Below, in pieces: positions 1 through 8,214 of a stretch of DNA of 64,000 nt. The notes under the pieces are model-generated. The model was not told the origin of the DNA, searched no databases, and was given only the letters and a program-made list of their open reading frames with translations. The position numbers and the translations under genes are program-made. The stretch comes from an uncultured Synechococcaceae cyanobacterium (GTDB lineage Bacteria; Cyanobacteriota; Cyanobacteriia; PCC-6307; Cyanobiaceae). Each line of letters begins with the position of its first letter. Within the stretch, counting starts at the first letter, position 1. The DNA lies in contig CACGFX010000004.1 in assembly GCA_902572395.1 (NCBI GenBank), forward strand, positions 1 through 64,000, written 5' to 3'.

Positions 1-206
1 TTTCTCGTTACTAAATATACGAATATATAAATTTTTAAATAGGTAAAAAATATCTCTACAATAAGTTTTTCTTATAACGTATTAATAAGTACTTAGTTCA
101 AAAACGCAAATAAATGTCTAAACTTTTTAAAAAAAGCAATTAATAATCTTATTTCAAATAAATAGATCCTCTATAAGTAAGCTTTATCAACTTTTCTTCG
201 TGTTTT

Positions 207-344
207 CTACAATATACGAATGACTTTCCATTGAAATACATGTTTACCATGATGCAGCTCCTGAACTTGCTCAAGTCCCCGTCCTATGGCTTGAGTCGTA
301 CTGCGGTCTATCAGATGGTAGATCGGACGATTTTGTAGTATTGA
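207..344 (-). pseudogene. GC-richer coding-like fragment (..NRPIYHLIDRSTTQAIGRGLEQVQELHHGKHVFQWKVIRIL*), no ATG start
   Basis: Manual translation; open frame between stops, GC-rich codons unlike the neighbourhood; no canonical start codon. Confidence 0.3.
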
Positions 345-532
345 CTACATTCCATTTATAAAGTATTTATACTTAGATGTCAACAATTAATAGAAACTAA
401 ATTTTAATTTAAAATTAGATTCAGCTCTCACAAACTCCCTAAAAAGAATATAGGACATACAACTACGAGTAATTCCCATTAAAACTGAAACAAATGCTAG
501 AACTATACAAATAGGGCAATGTGGGAATCCCA

Positions 533-730
533 TTATTTATTTTCCAATATAAATCTCAATTCAGACTCTGCATTATGAATATCGATTCTTCTCTTAAGTA
601 ATTTAAAAAATTTAACTATTTTTTTCAAAATTAACCCTTCTATAGGCATCAACAATAATATTATTCTAAGAATGAATATATCAATGAGCAAAAATACTGA
701 ATCCGTTGATATAACTAATGTTTGTAACAT
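533..730 (-). CDS. small hydrophobic hypothetical protein
   Basis: 65 aa ORF with an N-terminal hydrophobic stretch; no recognised family. Confidence 0.35.
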   Translation of the reverse strand: MLQTLVISTDSVFLLIDIFILRIILLLMPIEGLILKKIVKFFKLLKRRIDIHNAESELRFILENK

Positions 731-857
731 ATTTATACAATAACCAACACCGACATTTGCTCAGATACTCTTGATCAATTAACCAATAAAGGCTTATTCA
801 GAATTAAATATAATAATTTGAGATCTAGTTACCTTGCAGTGCTATTTTTCTTTTGCT

Positions 858-908
858 AAAAAAAATAGAGCGGGCTAAAGTCCAATACTCCACGAGGATT
901 TGTCCGCT
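858..908 (-). terminator. terminator-like hairpin (minus strand) with U-tract
   Basis: AGCGG(869-873)/CCGCT(904-908) plus AAAgTCC/GGATTT inner stem, followed on the minus strand by eight T (A858-865). Confidence 0.4.
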
Positions 909-1052
909 GCCTAAAGCCTGAGAGTGCAAACTTTTCTTAATTAATATGCAACTATGCTTTATAAGGTAAATATCTTGATTGCGAAATAAATTTATTTTGT
1001 ATATTACTATTACAAAAATGATGAGTTTATTTAAATTAGTTTCTAAATCCTC

Positions 1053-1172
1053 GTGGAGAAAGCTTTAGTAAATTTCTTTTACTGGTTACTGATAAGATCA
1101 GCCGAATCTCATTATGGAGAATCATTTGTATCTGTAGAAGCCCCATCTAATTCAATCAAAAGTTTTTCTTGA
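1053..1172 (+). CDS. 39 aa microprotein VEKALVNFFYWLLIRSAESHYGESF.. (GTG start), paralog of 22644..22763
   Basis: Manual translation; shares the (V/M)EK..xNFxYWxLxxSAESxYGxS core with a second ORF in the window. Confidence 0.6.
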   Translation: MEKALVNFFYWLLIRSAESHYGESFVSVEAPSNSIKSFS

Positions 1173-1316
1173 TTTTAAAAAGTTTTTAATACTTAAATTC
1201 ATAGCTTTCTGAACATTCAATAACTAATTTGAATTAAGTTGGTTAATTATCTCTATTGCAAATAAAGATAAGGTTGTTAATCTTGCACTTAAAGAAGAAA
1301 CTAATTTCTTAAACTG

Positions 1317-1526
1317 ATGCAATTTGATCATTTAAATTTCAACGAAGATGATGGCCTCATGTCAATAGAAGATTTAAGAGCTTTACGTCTTCAAAAAAAG
1401 AAAATTGAAAGTGATAAGAAAGCTAGGAAGTATATCCTGGATATAAATCAAAGATATAGAAAAATGAGTACCCGCAAAAGTAATAACTTTTTAAGGAATA
1501 TGAATCCTTTTAAAAAGGCCGCGTAA
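1317..1526 (+). CDS. hypothetical protein, basic C-terminus
   Basis: 69 aa ORF; composition plausible. Confidence 0.55.
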   Translation: MQFDHLNFNEDDGLMSIEDLRALRLQKKKIESDKKARKYILDINQRYRKMSTRKSNNFLRNMNPFKKAA

Positions 1527-1612
1527 ATTGTTAATCTTAATTTTGTTAATTTGTTTAACTTTGCAACTTTCAGAGTAAGATTTTAATGGTGTTTCTTTGG
1601 AAGAGTTTCACC

Positions 1613-1642
1613 AAGAGGGGTCAATTTTTGGCCCCTTCTTTG
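1613..1642 (+). terminator. hairpin AGGGGTC..GGCCCCT followed by TTCTTT
   Basis: Inverted repeat downstream of ORF 1317-1526. Confidence 0.45.
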
Positions 1643-1874
1643 CGGAGATATTTTTTAATTGAAACTCGTTATAAAATAAAAGTAATACTTTCCTAGAAGG
1701 CTAAAGTGATGTAAATTTTTTGTTAAAAGTTTTTTTTATTACCACTTAATGAAAATTCTATATCTTCTACTAAATCCTCTTATAAAAAAACAAAAGTTTT
1801 AGCTTATGGACCATATACCCAAATTCATTGAATTTTTTTCAACAATTATAAATTTTTTCATTTGCGATTTTTAA

Positions 1875-2078
1875 ATGGCTTCACCTACAAGTTGGCAATT
1901 CTACAAAGAAGTTGAAACTAAGATTATATGGGTCAATATTTGTAAACAAAATTTAGAAGGAGTAGCTATTACGATCAATAAATGGTGGAAGACAAGATAT
2001 CCAGCATACAAAATCAGAATAGTTTCTAAAAAAGAATTTGAACTTGTAAAAATGCAAGCTGAGAAAAAGGAGCAATAA
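1875..2078 (+). CDS. hypothetical protein
   Basis: 67 aa ORF. Confidence 0.6.
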   Translation: MASPTSWQFYKEVETKIIWVNICKQNLEGVAITINKWWKTRYPAYKIRIVSKKEFELVKMQAEKKEQ

Positions 2079-2154
2079 AATTATTCTTTGGTAAATATTG
2101 ATGCTGAATATTTAATTTTTGCAGCTATTATAGAATCATTAATTTAAGAATCTA

Positions 2155-2310
2155 ATGAACTCTGCATTTGCAAAAGTATCAAATTTGAAAGTTAACAGGA
2201 CTTCTAAAATAGCTATTACTCTCGCATCATCAACTTTCTTTTTGTATGGCTTGGGTCAAGCACCAATTTTTAAAAATATTCTTGCCGGTGCCTTCTCTTG
2301 CTCTGGCTAA
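2155..2310 (+). CDS. 51 aa hypothetical protein (MNSAFAKVSNLKVNRTSKIAITLASS..)
   Basis: Manual translation; basic N-terminus followed by a hydrophobic segment. Confidence 0.45.
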   Translation: MNSAFAKVSNLKVNRTSKIAITLASSTFFLYGLGQAPIFKNILAGAFSCSG

Positions 2311-2422
2311 ATAAAATGCTGTTTATTAAGAGAAACTAAAAAGCTAAAATTAACAGTGATTTACAGTCGATCTAAACTTAGGGGGATAAGTCCTTCTTTT
2401 TTTAATGTTTAATAGATTTATT

Positions 2423-2461
2423 GCTGAAAAGATAATGAATCTTCTTTTTTCTCTTTTCAGC
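2423..2461 (+). promoter_or_regulatory. perfect 10-bp inverted repeat GCTGAAAAGA..TCTTTTCAGC ending 2 nt before a start codon
   Basis: Direct inspection. Confidence 0.5.
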
Positions 2462-2463
2462 TG

Positions 2464-2580
2464 ATGAATATTTCTCCGCACCTATTAATTGATGCTGTGA
2501 TATTAAGCTCTGCCCTTACGATAACTTTGGTATTAAGAGCACAAGGTAATGCTGTCAGAAAAGAAAAAGAAAATAAATGA
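2464..2580 (+). CDS. 38 aa single-TM microprotein (MNISPHLLIDAVILSSALTITLVLRAQGNAVRKEKENK)
   Basis: Manual translation; stop overlaps the next start (ATGA). Confidence 0.55.
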   Translation: MNISPHLLIDAVILSSALTITLVLRAQGNAVRKEKENK

Positions 2581-2717
2581 TTACTAAAGAAGAAGAAAAA
2601 GAATTTAAAAAACCTAAATTATATAGATTTTGGAATTTTCTTATTTATGGAAGTTCTATTGCTATTGGAGTTTTCTTAGTTTATTTATATTCTGCTTATA
2701 TCTTTATAAATAAATGA
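2577..2717 (+). CDS. 46 aa membrane microprotein (MITKEEEKEFKKPKLYRFWNF..)
   Basis: Manual translation; ATGA overlaps at both ends. Confidence 0.6.
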   Translation: MITKEEEKEFKKPKLYRFWNFLIYGSSIAIGVFLVYLYSAYIFINK

Positions 2718-2809
2718 CATACATGTACGGCATAGCGATTACTTATGGGGTTGTGAGTCTTTTATTGCTTGGTGGGTTTGCATACTTTACTTTTAAAATG
2801 AAACGCTAA
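2714..2809 (+). CDS. 31 aa single-TM microprotein (MTYMYGIAITYGVVSLLLLGGFAYFTFKMKR)
   Basis: Manual translation; ATGA overlap with the upstream ORF. Confidence 0.55.
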   Translation: MTYMYGIAITYGVVSLLLLGGFAYFTFKMKR

Positions 2810-2814
2810 TTTTT

Positions 2815-2940
2815 ATGTCATCTTCAATGAAAGATTTCTTAGATAAATTTTTTGATTTATGTAGAGAATATCAACAAGAAATTCCACCTCAGAAGATGGC
2901 TGAGATTTTAAGAGAATATGCAGATAGATTAGATGAATGA
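2815..2940 (+). CDS. 41 aa soluble microprotein (MSSSMKDFLDKFFDLCREYQQEIPPQKMAEILREYADRLDE)
   Basis: Manual translation; 5 nt after the upstream stop. Confidence 0.55.
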   Translation: MSSSMKDFLDKFFDLCREYQQEIPPQKMAEILREYADRLDE

Positions 2941-3178
2941 TATCTACTGTAAGAAGTAAGAAGGTATTAAGAGAATATAATTTCTAAGCAAAATTTATAC
3001 AAATTTTTTTAAATTTGGAATAAATTTTTTGAAGATATTTTCCTTGTAATTATTTATATTTTGAGATTTTTTTTTGATCCTTAATCCGTACAATTTTGTT
3101 CATCTAACCGCACACAAAAAACTTGAAATTTACTATTTAAATGAATTAGAACATAGATGTTGTCAAGGAGTAAGTCTT

Positions 3179-3331
3179 ATGGCACTAAAGGACACATTTA
3201 CTATCCAAGAAATTAATTTGGATAAAAAAGACCTTTCATATAATAATAAGCTCAAAGAAATTGAAGCTTATTGGAATAACGAATGTGCAGAACATCCGAG
3301 TAACAACCATTGCAAGATTTTTTGTAATTAA
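3179..3331 (+). CDS. 50 aa CP12-tail-like peptide (..NNECAEHPSNNHCKIFCN)
   Basis: Internal ATG of ORF 3074-3331 preceded by AAGGAG; C-terminal C-x8-C motif resembling the CP12 C-terminus. Confidence 0.5.
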   Translation: MALKDTFTIQEINLDKKDLSYNNKLKEIEAYWNNECAEHPSNNHCKIFCN

Positions 3332-3416
3332 ATCTTTAACTTTTAGGTATTCTTACGCTTGATTTTTACTTAATACCCGTACTAAAGAATAATCAGATAG
3401 AAAGGAGGCCAAGCAA

Positions 3417-3518
3417 ATGACTAATTTAGGTATAGAAATTTTATTTTGGGCAATTTTAATTTCTTATCTGGGATTAAGGTTTTCTCAAACTTGGAATGGA
3501 TTCAAAAAACAGTATTAA
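3417..3518 (+). CDS. 33 aa single-TM microprotein (MTNLGIEILFWAILISYLGLRFSQTWNGFKKQY)
   Basis: Strong AGGAGG upstream; manual translation. Confidence 0.6.
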   Translation: MTNLGIEILFWAILISYLGLRFSQTWNGFKKQY

Positions 3519-3533
3519 ATAGGAGAAAAGAAA

Positions 3534-3680
3534 ATGAAACTACAAACTCAGTTCACAGTTCCAAACAAAGAAATAAAAGATTTTGATTATGTTAAGAAAG
3601 TAGATTTATTAGAAGAAACTTTAAATAAGGAATGTATAGATTATCCAAATCAAGAAGATTGCTTGGATTGTTGCAATTAA
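3534..3680 (+). CDS. 48 aa CP12-tail-like peptide (..NKECIDYPNQEDCLDCCN)
   Basis: AGGAG upstream; C-terminal C-x8-C motif shared with ORF 3179-3331. Confidence 0.55.
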   Translation: MKLQTQFTVPNKEIKDFDYVKKVDLLEETLNKECIDYPNQEDCLDCCN

Positions 3681-3757
3681 AAATCAAAAAATAGCTGTTT
3701 TTAAAGTCAATAAATTTTTTAGTATTTTGTAAATTTTCAAGAAAGGGAGTAAGCACT

Positions 3758-4276
3758 ATGGAATTAAGATTTTTCCCAATAAATGTTTTTAGAGAGACTC
3801 CAAAAGTCATATTTTTCGATGCAGGCATAGATACTTCTAATGGTTCTGATGTTGTGATCCATTCTGGGGAAGCTATATCTCCACCAGATGATTTAAAAGA
3901 TGAGCAATATTACGTTCACAATCATCAAATTGACCACAATTTAGTTATTACCGGGCAAAGGACATTTGTTTTAATAAATCCTTCCTGGGATGAACCTCAT
4001 CATGTGATTTATTTAAATAGATCTATGGGAGCATTGGAAATTCCTATAGGAACTTATCACAGATCAATCTCAGGGAAAGAGGGTAGTATTGTTTTAAATC
4101 AACCCAAAAGAGATAAATTTTTTGATCCTGCTAAAGAATTTATTCCTCAAAAGTTAGACAAAATTAATTTAATTAAGGCAAGAAAAAGTCCGCCTGTCTA
4201 TTGGATTTACGAAAATAACAAAATCAAAAGATTCTTTTTAAATCCTTTAGAAAGAAAAGTTAAAACTCTTGTTTAA
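3758..4276 (+). CDS. conserved hypothetical, cupin-like beta-rich protein
   Basis: 172 aa ORF; GxHHVIYxN/..GTYHRSISG pattern; RBS-like AAAGGGAG upstream. Confidence 0.7.
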   Translation: MELRFFPINVFRETPKVIFFDAGIDTSNGSDVVIHSGEAISPPDDLKDEQYYVHNHQIDHNLVITGQRTFVLINPSWDEPHHVIYLNRSMGALEIPIGTYHRSISGKEGSIVLNQPKRDKFFDPAKEFIPQKLDKINLIKARKSPPVYWIYENNKIKRFFLNPLERKVKTLV

Positions 4277-4277
4277 A

Positions 4278-5132
4278 ATGAAAAAACATTTATCCCCTAA
4301 AGATAATTTAAAAAACTTGAATTTAATTATTAATTCTGATAGTTATAAATTGGCTCACGAAGATGTTGGTCTACTTAGCCGAAATGAAATGCGTGGAGTC
4401 AGAATGCTTCTTGAAATTACTAAACCAGATTTAATCCTTGAAGAAAATAAAATTCTTTCAACCATAATTATTTTTGGAGGTGCAAGCATTACAGAAGAAT
4501 CAAATACACAAAAGAGAATTGAAAATATAAAAGAGTTAATTAAAAAAAATCCTAAATCGATACTTCTAAAACGAAATTTAAATAGATTAGAAAATTTGCT
4601 TCTAATGAGTCATTACTATCAATCTGCAAGGGAGTTTTCTAAACTTGCTTCAATTAATAATCAAAATAAAAACCGTAATTCTCACGTGGTTGTGACAGGA
4701 GGTGGGCCTGGAATTATGGAAGCTGCTAATAGAGGTGCATTTGAAGCAAATTGTAAATCTATAGGGTTAAATATCAGTCTCCCTAATGAACAAATCCCTA
4801 ATTCTTTTATAACACCAGGTCTTTGCTTTAAGTTTAATTATTTTGCATTAAGAAAGATCCATTTTGTCATGCGATCAGTCGCTGCTGTATTTTTCCCTGG
4901 AGGTTTTGGAACGCTAGATGAATTATTTGAACTATTGACACTTTGTCAAACAGGAATGAAAACTAAAATCCCAATCATACTTTTTGGTAGAGAGTACTGG
5001 AATAAGATAATTAACTTTGAATATTTAGCTAATCTTGGATTAATTGAAGATGAACATTTAAATCTTTTCCAATATGCAGACACTGCATCAGAAGCATGGG
5101 AAATAATCAAATCATCAAAAATCTCGGTTTAA
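4278..5132 (+). CDS. LOG/TIGR00730-family Rossmann-fold protein (lysine decarboxylase-like)
   Basis: GGGPGIMEAANRGA and PGGFGTLDELFE motifs; ATG at 4278 preferred over the TTG at 4269. Confidence 0.85.
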   Translation: MKKHLSPKDNLKNLNLIINSDSYKLAHEDVGLLSRNEMRGVRMLLEITKPDLILEENKILSTIIIFGGASITEESNTQKRIENIKELIKKNPKSILLKRNLNRLENLLLMSHYYQSAREFSKLASINNQNKNRNSHVVVTGGGPGIMEAANRGAFEANCKSIGLNISLPNEQIPNSFITPGLCFKFNYFALRKIHFVMRSVAAVFFPGGFGTLDELFELLTLCQTGMKTKIPIILFGREYWNKIINFEYLANLGLIEDEHLNLFQYADTASEAWEIIKSSKISV

Positions 5133-5160
5133 AAGTAAGCTAATTATTTTTAAATAACTT

Positions 5161-5484
5161 TTAATTACTTAATTTATAGTTTGTTTTAACAGTTTTTATT
5201 ATTGAATCTTGTGGTTCTTCACTTGGGAAACAATTAATAATTCTATATTTGCCTCCTTTTTTATCAGTCTCAACAACTGTAAATTCAACGTATTTACCAA
5301 TTCCATCTCTTAAATCCTTAACTTCAGTATTTATTATTTCTTCTTTATCATTTTCAATGATACGAGATTTACCTCCGCAACTTAATAAAGCGTTTCCCTC
5401 AGTGAGAAAAAAATCTTTGTCATTACTGCAAGAAGATAGGAAAGATAAAGAGACTATTGTTAGTATAAAATTTTTCATAATCAA
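5161..5484 (-). CDS. putative lipoprotein
   Basis: Signal sequence with lipobox-like LSSCS. Confidence 0.65.
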   Translation of the reverse strand: MIMKNFILTIVSLSFLSSCSNDKDFFLTEGNALLSCGGKSRIIENDKEEIINTEVKDLRDGIGKYVEFTVVETDKKGGKYRIINCFPSEEPQDSIIKTVKTNYKLSN

Positions 5485-5592
5485 CTATTTGTACTTAACT
5501 ACATTATCAATAAAGCATATTAAATATAAAGTTAAATCCCTACCAAATTAAAAATTTAATTAATAATATCAGTGCACTTAATAGAAGTTGTG

Positions 5593-6615
5593 TTAAAAAG
5601 AAATGCCCGATGCATTTAGAAAATCTTTATAAATATTTTGCCAGTGTAGAATCCTTTGTTCAAGTCTATTAGGTGGACCAAGTTTAAAATTTTCCAGATA
5701 AGACTTATGAACTGATTCAACAATAACTTTATCTTCCCCAATAAATTCTAATATACTTTTTTTCCAATTTTCTAAATCATTTTCACATAAAGAATCAGAG
5801 GCGAATTTAATTTCAATAATACACTGCTCAATATTTTTAGGAAGATAACTTATTAAAACAATCCCTTTACCAGGCCAGATTATTAGATGGGTCCATGGGA
5901 GTAGTCCAAAGGTATATAGATTTCCTGCACTACTAAGAGGGGTAACAAGTACATTACAAAATTCACTGAAGAAATACCTGTAGTTTTTAATTGGACCTTG
6001 TTCTTTATGTAGGGTATCTTTATGAGCTATTGCTACATGATAATCATCCAGTGTATTATCATGGGCAATTTTCCAATTGCAATTTAAGGTATCAGAAAAT
6101 TCAGAAAAAATGCTGTAATTCATATCCCATTCATCATTACATTTTCTTCCAACAAGCTCAATTTGATCTTCTATAGATATTGGTTTTTTACTAAAATTAA
6201 TCCAAATTAAAGGCCCATTTATTAAAGAGTTAACTTTTTCTAAAAAATAATCCTCTGTTTCTATTTTTATCTCAAAATCGTACTTTAATGGCAAGGTTTT
6301 AAGTTTGCCAAAACTATCAAAAGTCCAGCCATGGTAAGGACAAAAAATATTTTTAGAAGAATTTAATTTTGTTTTTGGCAAACACAATTTTGACCCACGA
6401 TGAGGGCATCTATTTTTAAAAACAGTTATTAAATTATTTTCTGAACGCGAGATTAATAATGATTGATTAAAGAATTTTTTTTCCAATATTTCGCCAGGTT
6501 TGATTTCTCCAATGAAAATCAATGGGTGCCAATAATTTTTTGAATAGTTATCTAATTCAAGTTCAAAAATTTTTTGCTCGTTATAAAGCCAAGTAGGCAA
6601 AAAGCTAGTTGACAT
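5593..6615 (-). CDS. Rieske [2Fe-2S] non-heme iron oxygenase
   Basis: CPHRG..CPYHGW Rieske motif; NTLDDYHVAIAH catalytic iron-site motif; 3 bp from the ABC ATPase gene. Confidence 0.9.
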   Translation of the reverse strand: MSTSFLPTWLYNEQKIFELELDNYSKNYWHPLIFIGEIKPGEILEKKFFNQSLLISRSENNLITVFKNRCPHRGSKLCLPKTKLNSSKNIFCPYHGWTFDSFGKLKTLPLKYDFEIKIETEDYFLEKVNSLINGPLIWINFSKKPISIEDQIELVGRKCNDEWDMNYSIFSEFSDTLNCNWKIAHDNTLDDYHVAIAHKDTLHKEQGPIKNYRYFFSEFCNVLVTPLSSAGNLYTFGLLPWTHLIIWPGKGIVLISYLPKNIEQCIIEIKFASDSLCENDLENWKKSILEFIGEDKVIVESVHKSYLENFKLGPPNRLEQRILHWQNIYKDFLNASGISF

Positions 6616-6618
6616 TAT

Positions 6619-7380
6619 TTATTTTTTTTGGAGGCCTCTTAAAAAATCAGATAATTCATATCTTAATTTTGCAAAATCTGAATCAAGTTTCAATTTATCT
6701 AAATCTCCTTTTTGCAGATCTACCCTTACTTCTTTTATGATTCTTCCAGGATTAGGTGCCAAAATACATATTTTCTGAGAGAGAGCTAATGCTTCTTCAA
6801 TATCATGGGTTATAAGTAAAACTGTCAATGAAGTTTTTTTCCATAATTCATAGAGAAATTTCTGCATAGATTCTCTTATCTGTAAGTCCAATGCTCCAAA
6901 AGGTTCATCTAAAAGTAGAATTTTAGGGTTAGTCGCTAGAGCTCTTGCAATTGCAATCCTTTGTTGCATTCCTCCAGATAATTCTTTTGGATACTTGTTC
7001 CCAGAATCCTGAAGACCTACTACTTCTAATAAATAAGATGTCCTATATTTTATTTCTTTCAACTTGTAAGAATTTAAATTCATTCCAAATGCGATATTCT
7101 CAGATGCAGTGAGCCAAGGGAAAAGACTATATTTCTGAAAAACCATCCCTCTATCCAATCCCGGTCCACTAACTATTTTCCCATCTACTTTTACGTTCCC
7201 TTTAGATGGACTCTCAAGCCCAGCAATAATCCTCAATATAGTACTTTTACCTGATCCAGAGCTCCCAACAAGAGTTTTAAACTCCCCAGAACTTATTGAA
7301 AAGCTTATTCCCTCAATTGCCTTTTTTCTATTTGAACCTTCCCCAAAATATTTTGAAATATTATTAACATCTAATTTCAT
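6619..7380 (-). CDS. ABC transporter ATP-binding protein, nitrate/sulfonate/taurine (NitT/TauT) type
   Basis: Walker A GSSGSGKST, signature LSGGMQQR, Walker B LLLDEPFGALD. Confidence 0.93.
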   Translation of the reverse strand: MKLDVNNISKYFGEGSNRKKAIEGISFSISSGEFKTLVGSSGSGKSTILRIIAGLESPSKGNVKVDGKIVSGPGLDRGMVFQKYSLFPWLTASENIAFGMNLNSYKLKEIKYRTSYLLEVVGLQDSGNKYPKELSGGMQQRIAIARALATNPKILLLDEPFGALDLQIRESMQKFLYELWKKTSLTVLLITHDIEEALALSQKICILAPNPGRIIKEVRVDLQKGDLDKLKLDSDFAKLRYELSDFLRGLQKK

Positions 7381-8199
7381 TTAAACAGCCCATTTACATG
7401 TACGTCTAAGTAGCAATCTAAAACTCATATCCAAAGCAAATCCTATTAATCCAAGAACTATTAATTCTGCAAATATTTGATCTGTACGAAAAAATCTTTG
7501 AGCCAATTGAATCCTTTTACCTAAACCAACTTCTGCTGCAATTAACTCTGCAACTATTACTAAATTCCATGAAGTTGCAATATTAATTCTTAAAGTATCA
7601 ATAATACTTGGCAATGAATATCTGGCTATTACTCTTATCAATAAATCTTTTGTATTACCTCCTAAAGTAAGTGTTGTTTCAATGAGTTCTTTGGGTACAA
7701 ATTTTACTGAATCCATAACCATCAAAACATTAAAGTAAACAGTACCAATGAAAATTAAAGCGATTTTTGGAGCCTCTTCAATTCCTAAATAAATAATAAG
7801 CAAAGGAGAAAAAGCAGCGGCAGGCATATACCTAAGCATTGCAATTAATGGTTCACATAACGCACAAAAAGAAGGGAATGAACCCATTAAAATTCCTAAA
7901 GGAATTGAAAAAATTGTTGCAATTATAAAACCAGCAAATACCCTACCAGTACTTGCAAAAATATCTTCAAATAATATTCCACTTTCAGCCATATCCAAAA
8001 GAGAATAAAAGACCGCTAACGGTGATGGTAAAAACATTTCACTTACAAGTTTTAATTGACAAACTAATGTCCAAATTAAAAGGGGAAGCAAAAGTGAGGT
8101 TATTTGAAGAAATATTTTATTTAATTTTTTCGGTTCACTACCAAATGAAAAGAGGGATAAAAAATATTTATCCCTCTTGATTAATTTCGAACTAACCAT
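7381..8199 (-). CDS. ABC transporter permease, NitT/TauT type
   Basis: Multi-TM with BPD_transp EAA-like region (ELIETTLTLGGNTKDLLIRVIARYSLPSI). Confidence 0.9.
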   Translation of the reverse strand: MVSSKLIKRDKYFLSLFSFGSEPKKLNKIFLQITSLLLPLLIWTLVCQLKLVSEMFLPSPLAVFYSLLDMAESGILFEDIFASTGRVFAGFIIATIFSIPLGILMGSFPSFCALCEPLIAMLRYMPAAAFSPLLIIYLGIEEAPKIALIFIGTVYFNVLMVMDSVKFVPKELIETTLTLGGNTKDLLIRVIARYSLPSIIDTLRINIATSWNLVIVAELIAAEVGLGKRIQLAQRFFRTDQIFAELIVLGLIGFALDMSFRLLLRRTCKWAV

Positions 8200-8214
8200 T
8201 TTATTTTGTATTAA

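Noticed and set aside
3592-3828. Minus ORF 3592..3828
   Set aside because: Antisense to the CP12-tail-like ORF and the start of ORF 3758, which have good RBS.
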